Origin: Crossiella sp. SN42
GTDB lineage: Bacteria > Actinomycetota > Actinomycetes > Mycobacteriales > Pseudonocardiaceae
Assembly (NCBI RefSeq): GCF_023897065.1
Contig: NZ_JAMHIV010000006.1
Location: 62,001 to 126,000, forward strand
Reading direction: 5' to 3'
DNA length: 64,000 nucleotides
Both the position numbers and the translations under genes were made by a program. This document shows, piece by piece, positions 33,011 through 41,939 of this stretch (position 1 is the first letter of the stretch; each line of letters starts with the position of its first letter). Below the pieces are notes generated by a model, which worked only from the letters and a program-made list of their open reading frames with translations, searched no databases and had not been told where the DNA came from.

Positions 33011-34405
33011 ATGCGCGCCTTAAATAGCAGTAGACGGAAACTTTTGGTTCCCGTAATGGCCATGGTCGCTGTTGTTGGAGTTCTTGGAAATTCTCCAGCG
33101 TCGGCTGAGGCGGAAGCGACCATCGAGCTCGGCATGGTGCCGATGAGTCAGGTGTCGACGCTGGCCGATGAAGTCGGACGCAAGGTTTCTCCGGCAGTTC
33201 GTCAGCCGGGGCAGAAACCAACAAGGGTGCCGAAGAGCGCGGAAGAGCTTGACGAGATTCGACGGCCGGGCACACAGTTCGCGCCGGTATCGAGCCGAAT
33301 CGCCAACCGTCCGCCCGTGCCGGGCTCTGCCGCTTTCTCACCCGTTGATGATCCCATTACTCGGGCGGAATGCCAGAAGTTCTACGAGAATACCGAGCCG
33401 CCGCCGGATCAGTGGCACAAGAATCGCTTCAATCTGTGTTACGGCGCGATTCTCCAGGCTCGCAAGATCGACCAGAATGGCGCGGTCTTGGCGGCCATCC
33501 AGGCCAAGGCCGTGTTCATGATCAGCATGAACAAGAACGCCAGAAGCGCGGTCGTGTCGGTCGAATTGTTTGATTGGTTCAATGTCGGCGGCCTGTTCCC
33601 TACCAGTCAGAAAATCACTTTTGGGACTGGCTGCTGGGACCCGGAGGTGGGAGGTCCTGAGTGCACTCCCGACACCGTCAGCTTCGACGACACCATCGCC
33701 AACTGGCAGAACCGTGGAATCCGGCAGAAGGTGGTCGAGTTCTCCGGCACAAGCGCCATGAGGCCAGATGACCCGGCACCGAACGAAAAGCGAAGCTTCT
33801 ATCAGTTCGTGCCCTACTTCTACGTCCAGACGGGTCGCGGCACCGAAACCGACTTCGTGAGATGGCCGGAGCAGAATCTCCGATGCGACGTCGCGCGGAC
33901 GGTGGTGAACGACAAATACGTCCGCGGAAGCGATTGCGTGTTTCATAAGGACGTCGGGATTCTCAAGCTCGATGCGTCGAGGCCCGACATGGCGGAATCC
34001 GTGAACTTCATCAGGGATGCATTCGACAACATCGGCTCCACTAAGCCTGGGACCGCGGGATCGTATGTCCCCGGAAAGTTCGGGACCCCGACCAGTCTCA
34101 GTCGGCTCTATTATGACCAGGCATTGAGGGCTGCGAATCGGGATCATTCCATCGAGACCTGCATCGCGAACTACGGCAGAAACTACACGGTCCGGCCGGA
34201 CGGCAAAACTAACGATTGTGATGAGTACCCGTTTGCGGGTACCCACGAGGGGTCCCATCTTGCGCAGTTCGCGTTTCCTCGAAGCTTCGCGGTGAGACCG
34301 CTGCTGAACCTGCACAACCAGATGGTGGGCAGTGAGTTGAGCACCTATCTCGCCCAGGACCACGTGGTGGAAGGCGACCGCTTCCAGGTGCACGTGTACA
34401 ACTGA
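33011..34405 (+). CDS. Secreted NucA/NucB-type deoxyribonuclease
   Basis: A 464-residue exported protein with a signal peptide ending near 'SPASAEA'. The C-terminal 120 residues carry the NucA/NucB signature: 'NYGRNYTVRPDGKTNDCDEYPFAGTHEGS', where CDEYPFA and the following serine/glutamate region are hallmarks of these DNA-entry nucleases. The upstream 300 residues form an extra domain rich in aromatic and cysteine residues with no recognised family. GGGGAGGA lies before the ATG at 33011, preferred over 32993. A small gene resembling the NucA inhibitor follows 80 bases later. Action outside the cell on DNA is expected, perhaps in uptake, biofilm or competition. Confidence 0.8.
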   Translation: MRALNSSRRKLLVPVMAMVAVVGVLGNSPASAEAEATIELGMVPMSQVSTLADEVGRKVSPAVRQPGQKPTRVPKSAEELDEIRRPGTQFAPVSSRIANRPPVPGSAAFSPVDDPITRAECQKFYENTEPPPDQWHKNRFNLCYGAILQARKIDQNGAVLAAIQAKAVFMISMNKNARSAVVSVELFDWFNVGGLFPTSQKITFGTGCWDPEVGGPECTPDTVSFDDTIANWQNRGIRQKVVEFSGTSAMRPDDPAPNEKRSFYQFVPYFYVQTGRGTETDFVRWPEQNLRCDVARTVVNDKYVRGSDCVFHKDVGILKLDASRPDMAESVNFIRDAFDNIGSTKPGTAGSYVPGKFGTPTSLSRLYYDQALRAANRDHSIETCIANYGRNYTVRPDGKTNDCDEYPFAGTHEGSHLAQFAFPRSFAVRPLLNLHNQMVGSELSTYLAQDHVVEGDRFQVHVYN

Positions 34406-34484
34406 TCGACCTGGCCTCCGGTATAGTCACCCTCCGGTGCAGGAGCGCCGGAGGGTGACATGGTACGTAGGTCGGGAGTAGGCG

Positions 34485-34937
34485 ATGGCCGACGGCGTTT
34501 CAGATATCATTCGAAGCTACGAGACACGGATTCCTGTGGAGTTCTCTCACTTCGCGCTATTCGACTTCTTAGAGCACTCCTCGACCCGGCATCTTCACCA
34601 GCTGAACGAGTCCGACTGGATCGGGCAGAGTGGTGAAGGTGGTGCCATCTTCCACGCGGATGACACCAGTCTCGAAGCTCGGGTTCTCGTTCAGTTGAGG
34701 AGCGGTGAGCCGACCGCCGAAGAGATGGACTCCGAATACTCCTACCGGGGTGAATTCTCCTCCGGCTCCGGAGAACTTCTACTCGCTGCTGCCACTGGAA
34801 GTTCCAGAGATCTCAAGATCCCCCTTATGGGGGCGGGGCAATACAAGATCTTCGCCGCTCGGTCGCCCGGGAGAATCGAAACCTCTCTCGGTGACAGCGG
34901 CCAGTGTGAGCGGTGGGAAATTCTCATCTGGCAATAG
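34485..34937 (+). CDS. Nin/ComJ-like nuclease inhibitor (putative)
   Basis: A 150-residue acidic protein without a signal peptide. Three regions resemble what I recall of the Bacillus NucA inhibitor Nin (ComJ): 'VEFSHFALFDFLE' near the start, 'GEGGAIFHADDTSLEARVLVQL' in the middle, and 'IPLMGAGQYKIFAARSP' in the second half, at the same spacing. The gene lies 80 bases after a NucA/NucB-type nuclease on the same strand, the same order as nucA-nin. The reading as a protector of the producing cell from its own nuclease is inference; no search could be run. A strong hairpin follows 9 bases after the stop. Confidence 0.6.
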   Translation: MADGVSDIIRSYETRIPVEFSHFALFDFLEHSSTRHLHQLNESDWIGQSGEGGAIFHADDTSLEARVLVQLRSGEPTAEEMDSEYSYRGEFSSGSGELLLAAATGSSRDLKIPLMGAGQYKIFAARSPGRIETSLGDSGQCERWEILIWQ

Positions 34938-34945
34938 TGGAGATG

Positions 34946-34997
34946 TGAAGAGCCGACCCGCCTGGTGTACTCGTTCTTGAAGCGGGTCGGCTCTTCA
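34946..34997. terminator. Perfect 16-bp hairpin, bidirectional terminator
   Basis: TGAAGAGCCGACCCGC and its exact complement flank a 20-base loop, between the convergent nuclease-inhibitor-like gene and the lectin gene. It is the longest perfect stem noticed in the window. Confidence 0.8.
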
Positions 34998-35041
34998 TGT
35001 TAAGCGTGGTGTATCTCGATCATGGGAACGGCAAGATCACG

Positions 35042-35620
35042 TCATGGCGCTGTGACTTGCCCCGGGGCATAGCCTCGCCACACCTGGTGTGGAGCGAAGG
35101 CACACGTCTCCTGAATGATCGGCGCACCCGACGACTGACTGGCGTCACGCACGGTGATGCATTTGCGCGTCACGGTATTGGAGAACGCCCATCCGTCTCC
35201 CACCGGAACCCTCTGCCAGTGTTGATCCGGCCACTCTCCCATGCAATCGTGCTGAATGACCGGTACCCCATCGGCCGGGTTCGACTGAGGTATGGCCAGG
35301 CACTTCATGGTCTTCTTGTTGCGAATCATCACAACGCCGGGTTCTGACTGACCTAGTTCCCAGTGGCGATTCTCCTGGTTCTGGCAGTCATCCGTACGCG
35401 CTTGGACGCCGTTGCCCGGGTCGCCATTGGGAATCGCCAAGCAGCGGCCACTGTTGACGTTGACCAAGAAGCCGACAGTTGAAGACGCGAACAGGTCGAC
35501 CGGTGCCGCCGTAGGCTTTTCAGCCGTCTCAGCGTTGGCTGTGGAACCGAGCATCCCGAGAGCCATCAGAACCGCTAACCCGGTAGCGGACAGAACCCGA
35601 AGGCGAGATTTGAGAAACAT
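35042..35620 (-). CDS. Secreted ricin-type beta-trefoil lectin protein
   Basis: A 192-residue exported protein: signal peptide 'LAVLMALGMLGSTANA', then a single carbohydrate-binding beta-trefoil of about 140 residues with three repeats, each with a 'GRCLAIPNG', 'MKCLAIPQS' or 'RKCITVRDA' strand and a Q-x-W-like element ('NRHWEL', 'DQHWQR', 'HQVWRG'). There is no attached enzyme domain. ATG at 35620 has GGAG 6 bases upstream; the longer frame from 35644 has none. It likely binds a wall or environmental polysaccharide. It has no obvious link to conjugation. Confidence 0.85.
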   Translation of the reverse strand: MFLKSRLRVLSATGLAVLMALGMLGSTANAETAEKPTAAPVDLFASSTVGFLVNVNSGRCLAIPNGDPGNGVQARTDDCQNQENRHWELGQSEPGVVMIRNKKTMKCLAIPQSNPADGVPVIQHDCMGEWPDQHWQRVPVGDGWAFSNTVTRKCITVRDASQSSGAPIIQETCAFAPHQVWRGYAPGQVTAP

Positions 35621-35654
35621 TACAACTCCGCTCGAACACGGCAACAGGACAGAA

Positions 35655-36158
35655 TCAAAGGGTGACTATTGACAGCGCCAGCAACGGGATGGAGCTTCTG
35701 GCCATGAGACGCCCCAACTGGCGCTTCAATAGTGGGCAATCCCTGATACGGGCCCGGAAAATGACGCCTGGACCCAGCTTCGCCCGTGCAAGTAGCACCC
35801 CCTGTAAGGCCAGCGTCGCAATACGTCCTCCCCTGATCGCGACGGGCTCCTCATTCTTAATGGTCCACGCGCTCGTTTCGCAACAGAGCCCGGACAGTTC
35901 ACCCATACAGCCGAACCGCTCCATGCGATCCCCAGAAGATGCCACGAAAGCGGGCAACGACAGAACAGTCGGTCGCGGTGGCGGTATGTCCCAAACGACT
36001 GAAGGTCGTCGAAGCCTGCAACGATCAACGATGAAGACTGGCGAAGCCAGCAGCCTGGTCTGGTATCTGAGGGCGCCCCTGAAACGCGGAGGTACGACCC
36101 GCAGGAGCACGGCGTCCTCCACCGCCGAGAACACGGTGCAGGCGTCAGTCGCAATCAC
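35655..36158 (-). CDS. Possible unknown protein
   Basis: An open frame of 167 codons from a GTG at 36158. The first 25 codons have strong GC third positions, the remainder less so, with lower overall GC than the neighbouring transfer genes. 'FSAVEDAVLLRVVPPRFRGALRY' and 'TLALQGVLLARAKLGPGVIFRARI' look natural, but no family is recognised and no homologous feature helps. It lies 28 bases downstream of the GP88-like gene on the same strand. A decayed gene or chance frame is possible. Confidence 0.3.
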   Translation of the reverse strand: MIATDACTVFSAVEDAVLLRVVPPRFRGALRYQTRLLASPVFIVDRCRLRRPSVVWDIPPPRPTVLSLPAFVASSGDRMERFGCMGELSGLCCETSAWTIKNEEPVAIRGGRIATLALQGVLLARAKLGPGVIFRARIRDCPLLKRQLGRLMARSSIPLLALSIVTL

Positions 36159-36186
36159 CGACGGGCTTCCGTGCCGATGCTGGGCG

Positions 36187-37020
36187 TCATGTGGGCCGGG
36201 CCGGCCGCGAACCGCCTGAGTCCAGGCCGCGCGGCGCGCGAGACAAGCGCGCCGCAGTGCCGGGCCAACTGGCCCCCGGCGGACGTCGGCGGTGACTGCG
36301 TTTCGCATCAGCCTCGGCCTGCCAGGTGCGGAAGCTGCGCTGTCCCAGCAGCTTCTGGAAGTGGGGTATGCGGTTGGCGGGCAGGCCGACCCGGCGGGGG
36401 CCGAACACGGCGAGCAGGTCACAGCTTTGCTGGGAGGAGTGGCCGGCCTCCTGGATGGCCTGCGGCGTGGGGAAGACGTCGGCGACCCGGTCCCGCGCGG
36501 GGTCCAGGGCGGCGTCCTGGGTGCCGCCGTAGGAGTAGACCCAGGAGAAGTTCGCTGGCGCAGCGGGCTCGACCAGGCGCCGGAACCGCTCGATTTCCTT
36601 GGTGTAGCAGTAGAAGCGCATCTCGGGGCGAGCGCGCATGACCCGGACCCAGGCCAGGAGGTAGTCATCGGAGAAGAAGTCCCCGGCGTCGTGGATGCGC
36701 ACATGCCGGTGGCGGAACTTCGCCGCGGCCAGCTCGGCGGTCATCGCCTTCTCCCAGCCGGGCAGGTCGTCGAGGACGAAGGCGAGGTTGGCCTGGTGCT
36801 TGGCCAGCACCACCGGCCAGGTGTAGGTGCCGTGGCGGGCGTAGCAGACCTTGCGGCAGATCCCGGCCGAGGGACAGGTGTTGTAGGTGCGGCCATCGGG
36901 TAGCCGGCCGGCCCAGGCGGGCAAGGTCCAGGCGTAGATCCCGAAGGGCTTGAGCCTGCGGTTCTGGGTCAGCAACGGCCGAGGCCGAGCCAGCTGGGGA
37001 GCGGGGCGGGTGGTGGGCAT
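36187..37020 (-). CDS. GP88-family protein
   Basis: A 277-residue protein matching the phage gene product 88 family: 'FGIYAWTLPAWAG', 'YNTCPSAGICRKVCYARHGTY', 'VRIHDAGDFFSDDYLLAW' and 'RFYCYTKEIERFR'. The CPSAGIC-x3-C cluster could bind a metal or iron-sulfur centre. The function is not known, but the family is common on actinophages and integrative elements. ATG at 37020 follows GAGGTGA. It lies 38 bases downstream of the VirB4 gene and is probably the end of the type IV secretion operon. The last 40 residues are basic and probably disordered. Confidence 0.8.
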   Translation of the reverse strand: MPTTRPAPQLARPRPLLTQNRRLKPFGIYAWTLPAWAGRLPDGRTYNTCPSAGICRKVCYARHGTYTWPVVLAKHQANLAFVLDDLPGWEKAMTAELAAAKFRHRHVRIHDAGDFFSDDYLLAWVRVMRARPEMRFYCYTKEIERFRRLVEPAAPANFSWVYSYGGTQDAALDPARDRVADVFPTPQAIQEAGHSSQQSCDLLAVFGPRRVGLPANRIPHFQKLLGQRSFRTWQAEADAKRSHRRRPPGASWPGTAARLSRAPRGLDSGGSRPARPT

Positions 37021-37058
37021 GGCGATCACCTCGCGAACAAGAAAAGGGCGGGGGAGGG

Positions 37059-38903
37059 TCAGGCGGTGTCGAGGTCGAGGAGATCGGCCGGCGCCTCGCC
37101 GCGGTGCGCCTGGTCGGTGGCCGAGGCGGCGAGTTCGGCCGGATCGGTGGTGCACAGCGCGTGCTCGCGGGGGGAGGCCAGGGATTGCAGGGCCAGCCGG
37201 TGGGTTCCGGCCAGCAGCAGGGCTTGGCCGCGGTCGCAGGAGAGCAGGAACTGGCGTTCGCCGTCGGAGAGGGCGAAGGCGGCGGCGATCGTCTCGGCGG
37301 TCTGGGGTGCTTGGCGCAGCAGGATCTGGGTGGAGGCATTGGCCACGATGGCCAAGCCGGCTTGGGAGCCGAGCACGTCGGCGGCGTCCTGGGAGCAGAA
37401 GGTGAACCCGGCGTAGTGCTTGCGCCCGGCTTTGGCCAGGCGCAGGGCGAACTCCGCGCCGGCGGGCTGGCGCATGAGCATCCACGCCTCGTCCACCACC
37501 ACGATGCGGGGACGGCGGGTGGCCGGGTTGGACACCTGCCGCCACACCGCGTCCAAGGCCAGCAGGGTGCCGATGGGGCGGAGCTCGGCGGCCAGCTCCC
37601 GCAGCGAGAACACCACCAGGTGCCCGTCCGCGACGGTGGTGGTCGGCCCGGAAAACAGCTCGCTGAAGGCGCCCTGGGTGAACGGCCGCAACCGCGCGGC
37701 GAGCTCGCCGCCCTGCTCGCCCTGTTCGGCCAGCACGGTGGCCAGATGGTGCAGCAGTGGTGCGGGCCGGGTCCAGGTGCGGGGGTCGGCGGTGATCCCG
37801 GCGCGGTGGTAGGTCGCGGTGATGGCCACGTCGGCCACGGCGCGCTGGGAGGCGGTGAGGTCGGCGCCCAGCAGCACGGCCAGCACGGTGTGCAGGAACA
37901 GGCAGCGGCGCAGCAGGGTGTCGGCTGGGGCGCTACGGCGGCCGTCCAGGCCGGTGTGCACGGGCAGATCGAAGGGGTTGAGCCGGATCCCGGGACGCCC
38001 CAGCGGGATGGTGGTGCCGCCGACGGCCTCGGCCAGGCCGAGGTATTCGGCCTCCGGATCGATGACCACGCCCTGCACACCGCGGTAGAGGTTGCGCAGC
38101 AGGTCGAGCTTGACCAGGTAGGACTTGCCGGAGCCGGAGCGGCCCAGCACGACGGTGTTGTAGCTGTGGCAGGCGAAGCGGTCCCAGTGCACCAGGGACT
38201 GGGAGCCGAGGTTGAAGCCGTAGAGCACCCCGGCCGGTCGGGTCGGATCGGCCGGGTCGGCCGGGGGGAGGTCGGGGGAGGCGAAGGGGAAGGTGGTGGC
38301 CAGCGCGGCGGTGTCGAAGGTCCGCGCCAGGCCGATCTGGTCCAGGGCCAGGGGCAGGGTGCTGACCCAGCCCTGCAACGCCCGGTAGGAGCAGGGCGCG
38401 GCCTCCAGCAGCAGCGAGGCGGTCAGGGCGTGGACGGCGGCGATCTCCTCGATCAGCTCCTCCTCGCTTCCGGCGTGCACGGTGAGGTAGAGCCCGAGGC
38501 GGAACAGCTTGCCCTGCCCGCAGGCGATGCGGTGGGACAACTCCTCGGCGTCCTCGGCCGCTGCTTGGGCCAGGGGGTTGGGGCGCCCGCCGTGCTCCTG
38601 GGTGGCGGTGTTCTCCGCATCCAGGCGGCCGAGTTGGGTGCGCAGGCGGTGCGCGGCGGTGACGGGGTCGATCGGCTCGATATGCAGGGACACATCCAGC
38701 CGCCCGGGGTAGGTCGAGAGCGGTTGCAGCCAGCCGGGGCCGACCTCGCGGGGGTAGCCGGTCACGGCGAAGGAGGCGGCCCAGTCACCGCCGAGGTCCA
38801 TCCGGTGGGCGCCGACCACGACAGTCTCCGGCGCGAACCCGCCAGCAGGGGCGTGCTCGATCGGCCCGCCGATGCGGGGGCCGGTGGCAGAGGGGGCGGT
38901 CAT
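37059..38903 (-). CDS. VirB4/TraE-like conjugation ATPase
   Basis: A 614-residue cytoplasmic ATPase that energises assembly of the type IV secretion channel. The N-terminal third is the VirB4 partner-binding region; Walker A 'GRSGSGKSY' lies near residue 254, 'VVIDPEAEYLGLAEA' follows, Walker B 'VVVDEAWMLM' lies near 470, and 'HYAGFTFCSQDAADVLG' is the conserved helicase-like motif. The stop-start overlap with the PrgI-like gene (ATGA, 4 bases) shows it is within an operon. The length is at the short end for VirB4, as common in Gram-positive elements. The assignment is firm. Confidence 0.92.
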   Translation of the reverse strand: MTAPSATGPRIGGPIEHAPAGGFAPETVVVGAHRMDLGGDWAASFAVTGYPREVGPGWLQPLSTYPGRLDVSLHIEPIDPVTAAHRLRTQLGRLDAENTATQEHGGRPNPLAQAAAEDAEELSHRIACGQGKLFRLGLYLTVHAGSEEELIEEIAAVHALTASLLLEAAPCSYRALQGWVSTLPLALDQIGLARTFDTAALATTFPFASPDLPPADPADPTRPAGVLYGFNLGSQSLVHWDRFACHSYNTVVLGRSGSGKSYLVKLDLLRNLYRGVQGVVIDPEAEYLGLAEAVGGTTIPLGRPGIRLNPFDLPVHTGLDGRRSAPADTLLRRCLFLHTVLAVLLGADLTASQRAVADVAITATYHRAGITADPRTWTRPAPLLHHLATVLAEQGEQGGELAARLRPFTQGAFSELFSGPTTTVADGHLVVFSLRELAAELRPIGTLLALDAVWRQVSNPATRRPRIVVVDEAWMLMRQPAGAEFALRLAKAGRKHYAGFTFCSQDAADVLGSQAGLAIVANASTQILLRQAPQTAETIAAAFALSDGERQFLLSCDRGQALLLAGTHRLALQSLASPREHALCTTDPAELAASATDQAHRGEAPADLLDLDTA

Positions 38904-39928
38904 GGGTGGCTCCCGGTGGTGATGACCTCGGCGGGGTGGGCGCGCTCGGCGGCGGCGGGCAGCCGGGTGCCGGGGTTGCAGGCGCGGGCCAGCACGGCGG
39001 TGGCCTGCCGGGCATCCAAGGGCCGCAACGGGATCCCCGCGGCCGCGAGCAGGGAGCGGGCCTGATCCAGACGGCGGGACAGCCGCACCTCCGCGCCCCG
39101 GCGGGCCACCTCGCCGAGTTCAGCCCGTCGGCGCCGCCGCATCGCCAGCGCCGCCACACCGGCACCCAGGCGCGCGGGCAGCGGCAGTGGTTCGCGCAGC
39201 ACGAGCAGGACCTGGCGGCGCAGCAGGTCGGTGACCTGCCCGAGCTGGGTGAGGTAGTCGGCGTGCTCCAGGGCCGCGGCCTCCAGCGCCGGATGCGGCA
39301 GCGCGGCGGCGTGGGCGCGCAACTCCTCGATCTGGGCGGAGAGGTCCAGGCGCTCGGCGCGGATGAGTACCTGCACCGGGGTGCTCAGCGAGTGCAGGTA
39401 GCGGCCGAAGACCCCGATCAGCCCGGCCTGCTCCTGCGGGGTGCGCAGGGCGAAGTTGACGGTGCCGCAGGCGGCGACCATGGCCAGCCCCTCGCCGCCG
39501 AGGTCGATGATCCCGGTCCGGGAGACCTCCCGCGCCGGTACCTCCAAGGGCCCGACCGCTTGCGGCCGGCGGGGCAGGGGCTGGCCGTGGGGGTCGGTGG
39601 CGTGCTCGGCCAGCCACCGCGGCGGCGCCGGGACCGGGTCGGGGACGGCGCGGCGGATACGGGGGCGCAGGGTGTGCCGCAGCGCGGCCGCGGCCAGCAC
39701 GTACAGCGGCAGCCCGTCACGGCGACCGATGATCACCGTGGCCGCGACCACCCCGATCGGGGCGGCGCCGACCAGGAACACCAGCGGGGCGATCAGCTCG
39801 GCGGTGGCCTGGTAGGCGCTGTAGAGCACGGTCGCGAGCACGGCCAGCAGACCGAGTTGCCGCCAGGTCAGTCCCAGGACGATGCGGTCTTCGCGCTCGA
39901 CGTCGGCGGGGATGCGCACCGTGGTCAT
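38900..39928 (-). CDS. PrgI-like / VirB3-type transfer protein
   Basis: A 342-residue protein. The N-terminal 90 residues match PrgI-family proteins: 'IPADVEREDRIVLGLTWRQLGLLAVLAT', then two membrane helices and 'GRRDGLPLYVLAAAALRH'. A long cytoplasmic domain follows with 'GIIDLGGEGLAMVAACGTVNF' and 'TPVQVLIRAERLDL'. In Gram-positive systems such proteins combine the roles of VirB3 and the N-terminal part of VirB4. It overlaps VirB4 (38,903) and the VirB6-like gene (39,925) by 4 bases on each side. Confidence 0.82.
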   Translation of the reverse strand: MTTVRIPADVEREDRIVLGLTWRQLGLLAVLATVLYSAYQATAELIAPLVFLVGAAPIGVVAATVIIGRRDGLPLYVLAAAALRHTLRPRIRRAVPDPVPAPPRWLAEHATDPHGQPLPRRPQAVGPLEVPAREVSRTGIIDLGGEGLAMVAACGTVNFALRTPQEQAGLIGVFGRYLHSLSTPVQVLIRAERLDLSAQIEELRAHAAALPHPALEAAALEHADYLTQLGQVTDLLRRQVLLVLREPLPLPARLGAGVAALAMRRRRRAELGEVARRGAEVRLSRRLDQARSLLAAAGIPLRPLDARQATAVLARACNPGTRLPAAAERAHPAEVITTGSHP

Positions 39929-41937
39929 GACCGATCACCGGCCTCCGGTGCCTGGAAGCGCGGCACTGTCGGCGCGGGCTTGGCCGCCTGCGCCCGTGCG
40001 CTGGGTGGCCGCTGAGCCTGAGGAGGCAGCCTCGGTGCCGGTGCCGGTGCCGGTGCCGGTGCCGGTGCCGGTGCCGCTGTGGGTGTGGGTGTGGGGTGGG
40101 AGAAGGTCATCGGTCCTGGGGCCTGCGCGAGCCCGCGCCGGGCGAGCCCGGTGGGCGCGGGGGAGTGGAACACCAACTGGGGCGGCGGGCCCTCGGCGCG
40201 CACGGGGATGCTCGGCGCGCCCGGGGTGGCGGGGCGGAAGCGCAGCGGGCTCGGCACCGCGGCCACCGGCAGCGCCGTCGGCGCCCTGTCCGGGATCGCG
40301 CCTGGGGCGGCGCTGAAGGCTGGCGCGGTCACCGCTGTCACCGGGGTGGGTCGGGGCCGGGCGGTGGCCGGGGGGTGTGGAAGGTGGAAGGTGGGCATGG
40401 CGGGACTCCTGGGGGCGGGCCCGGTGGCCCGGTCATGGGTGACGGCTTGCGCTGCGGGCTGCAGGAACCGCGCGCCCGCGACCGTGGAGGCGCGGTGGGG
40501 GCGGGCCAGGTGTTCGGCGTGCTGCCGTTGCAGCCGCTGCTGCAGCGCGTGCTGCGCGCTCTGGGTGCGGTGGTGGAGCGCCTCGGCGGAGAACAGCCCT
40601 CCCAGCCCGCCCCACTGCCGGATCGGCATCGGCCACGGGGCCTCGAACTGGCGGGAGCGGGCGGCGGTGCGGGCCGCTGGGGCCAGGCGCCCTCCGGCGG
40701 CGCGGCCGGGGCTCCGGCCGCCGAGCAGGCCGAGGGTCTTGCCCATGATGTAGGCGCGGGCCATTCCGCCCAGCAGCGAACGTCGGCCTTGGCCGGTCAG
40801 GGAGGATCGCACCCAGAACGGGATGCGGATGAGGATGTAGAGCAGGGCCAGCCAGACGATGAGGTTGATCAGCCCGAGCTGGGTGACCCCCCAGAAGGTG
40901 TGCGAGCCGGGGGTGAAGAACAACTTCATCGCCGCGACCAGGGTCAGGCTTTGCAGGACCTGGATGAGCAGGCAGCCGCCGAAGGCCCGCCACCACCACT
41001 GCGCGATGCCCTCGGTCTGGGGCAGGGCGTGCAGCATCAGCGCCAGCGGCGCCCCGGCCAGCAAAGCCACGGTCACCACGACCCGCACCAGGAAGGTGAC
41101 CACCAGCACGACCACCAGCACCACGGCCACGACCACCAGCAGCGTGGTGAAGATCCCGCCGCTGGTCATCGTGGAGGTCACCAGCTCGATGAAGGTGGTG
41201 GCGATGGCCTGGGCCTCCACGCCGCTGCCCAGGATCGACCAGGACAGGGCGTTGGCGATCTCGATGGCCTTGGTGGCCAGCAGCATCGACAACGTCCCGG
41301 CCAGGAAACCCACCACCAGGCGGGGGATCATCTCCTGCAGCGGGTAGCGGGTGTGCACGCTCTGGTAGCCCATGGCGATCACCCCGGCCAGCAGCACCAG
41401 CAGCCCGTAGCAGGTCAGCATGATCGAGCGGGACTGGCGCCACAGCGCCTTGACCTGTGGCAGGTTGTCCGGGTGCGGGGTGGAGAGCAGGGTGAACCCG
41501 AGGACCTTGATCAACGGGTTGATCGCCTCGCCGATCATGCCGCGGAACAGGGCGCTGAGTCCCTCGACCATGCAGCCGGAGATGTTGGCGAACCCGCAGC
41601 GGGAGCCGGCCGGGTCCGCCGGGTCTGGGGGGTCGTAGGGGATGGGCGTGCTGGGCCGCCGGGTGGGGCTGGCCGGCGCGGGTGTGGTGCTCGGCGGCGG
41701 TGTCGAACTGACGGGAGGACCCGTGGTGGTCGGGGACACCGGCGGTGGGCTCGGCTGGGCCGTGGCGCCCACGGCCACGGCGAGCCCGAGCAGCACGAGC
41801 ACGCTGACCGCCAGCGCCCACCCCGCCCACCGGGACCGGCCCGCCCGCCCCCGCCCCTTCACCGGGCTGGCGGCCAGGGCACTGTCCGAGCCCTCTGCGG
41901 CTCCGGCCCGCGTGCTGGCGGGGGTGGTGGCGGCCAC
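39925..41937 (-). CDS. VirB6/TrbL-like channel protein
   Basis: A 670-residue polytopic membrane protein. After an N-terminal helix and a proline/threonine linker, a set of at least six membrane helices begins at 'SIMLTCYGLLVLLAGVIAM' and includes 'LVVVAVVLVVVLVVTFLVRVVV', the plan of VirB6/TrbL inner-membrane channels. The C-terminal 250 residues are a proline/alanine-rich tail with an (AP)n tract. GTG at 41937 follows the upstream stop by 2 bases; the longer frame from 42018 overlaps the pilin gene. It sits between the pilin-like gene and the PrgI-like gene in the operon. Confidence 0.82.
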   Translation of the reverse strand: MAATTPASTRAGAAEGSDSALAASPVKGRGRAGRSRWAGWALAVSVLVLLGLAVAVGATAQPSPPPVSPTTTGPPVSSTPPPSTTPAPASPTRRPSTPIPYDPPDPADPAGSRCGFANISGCMVEGLSALFRGMIGEAINPLIKVLGFTLLSTPHPDNLPQVKALWRQSRSIMLTCYGLLVLLAGVIAMGYQSVHTRYPLQEMIPRLVVGFLAGTLSMLLATKAIEIANALSWSILGSGVEAQAIATTFIELVTSTMTSGGIFTTLLVVVAVVLVVVLVVTFLVRVVVTVALLAGAPLALMLHALPQTEGIAQWWWRAFGGCLLIQVLQSLTLVAAMKLFFTPGSHTFWGVTQLGLINLIVWLALLYILIRIPFWVRSSLTGQGRRSLLGGMARAYIMGKTLGLLGGRSPGRAAGGRLAPAARTAARSRQFEAPWPMPIRQWGGLGGLFSAEALHHRTQSAQHALQQRLQRQHAEHLARPHRASTVAGARFLQPAAQAVTHDRATGPAPRSPAMPTFHLPHPPATARPRPTPVTAVTAPAFSAAPGAIPDRAPTALPVAAVPSPLRFRPATPGAPSIPVRAEGPPPQLVFHSPAPTGLARRGLAQAPGPMTFSHPTPTPTAAPAPAPAPAPAPAPRLPPQAQRPPSARAQAAKPAPTVPRFQAPEAGDRS
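40034..40075. repeat. Hexanucleotide repeat (GGTGCC)7
   Basis: Seven exact GGTGCC units inside the VirB6-like gene, encoding alternating Ala-Pro on the minus strand. GGGTGT-type repeats follow immediately. Copy number changes would alter the tail by two residues per unit without shifting the frame. Confidence 0.9.
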
Positions 41938-41939
41938 GC

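Noticed and set aside
37104-39065. 653-codon plus-strand frame opposite VirB4
   Set aside because: Glycine/glutamine-rich antisense shadow; VirB4 motifs are on the minus strand.
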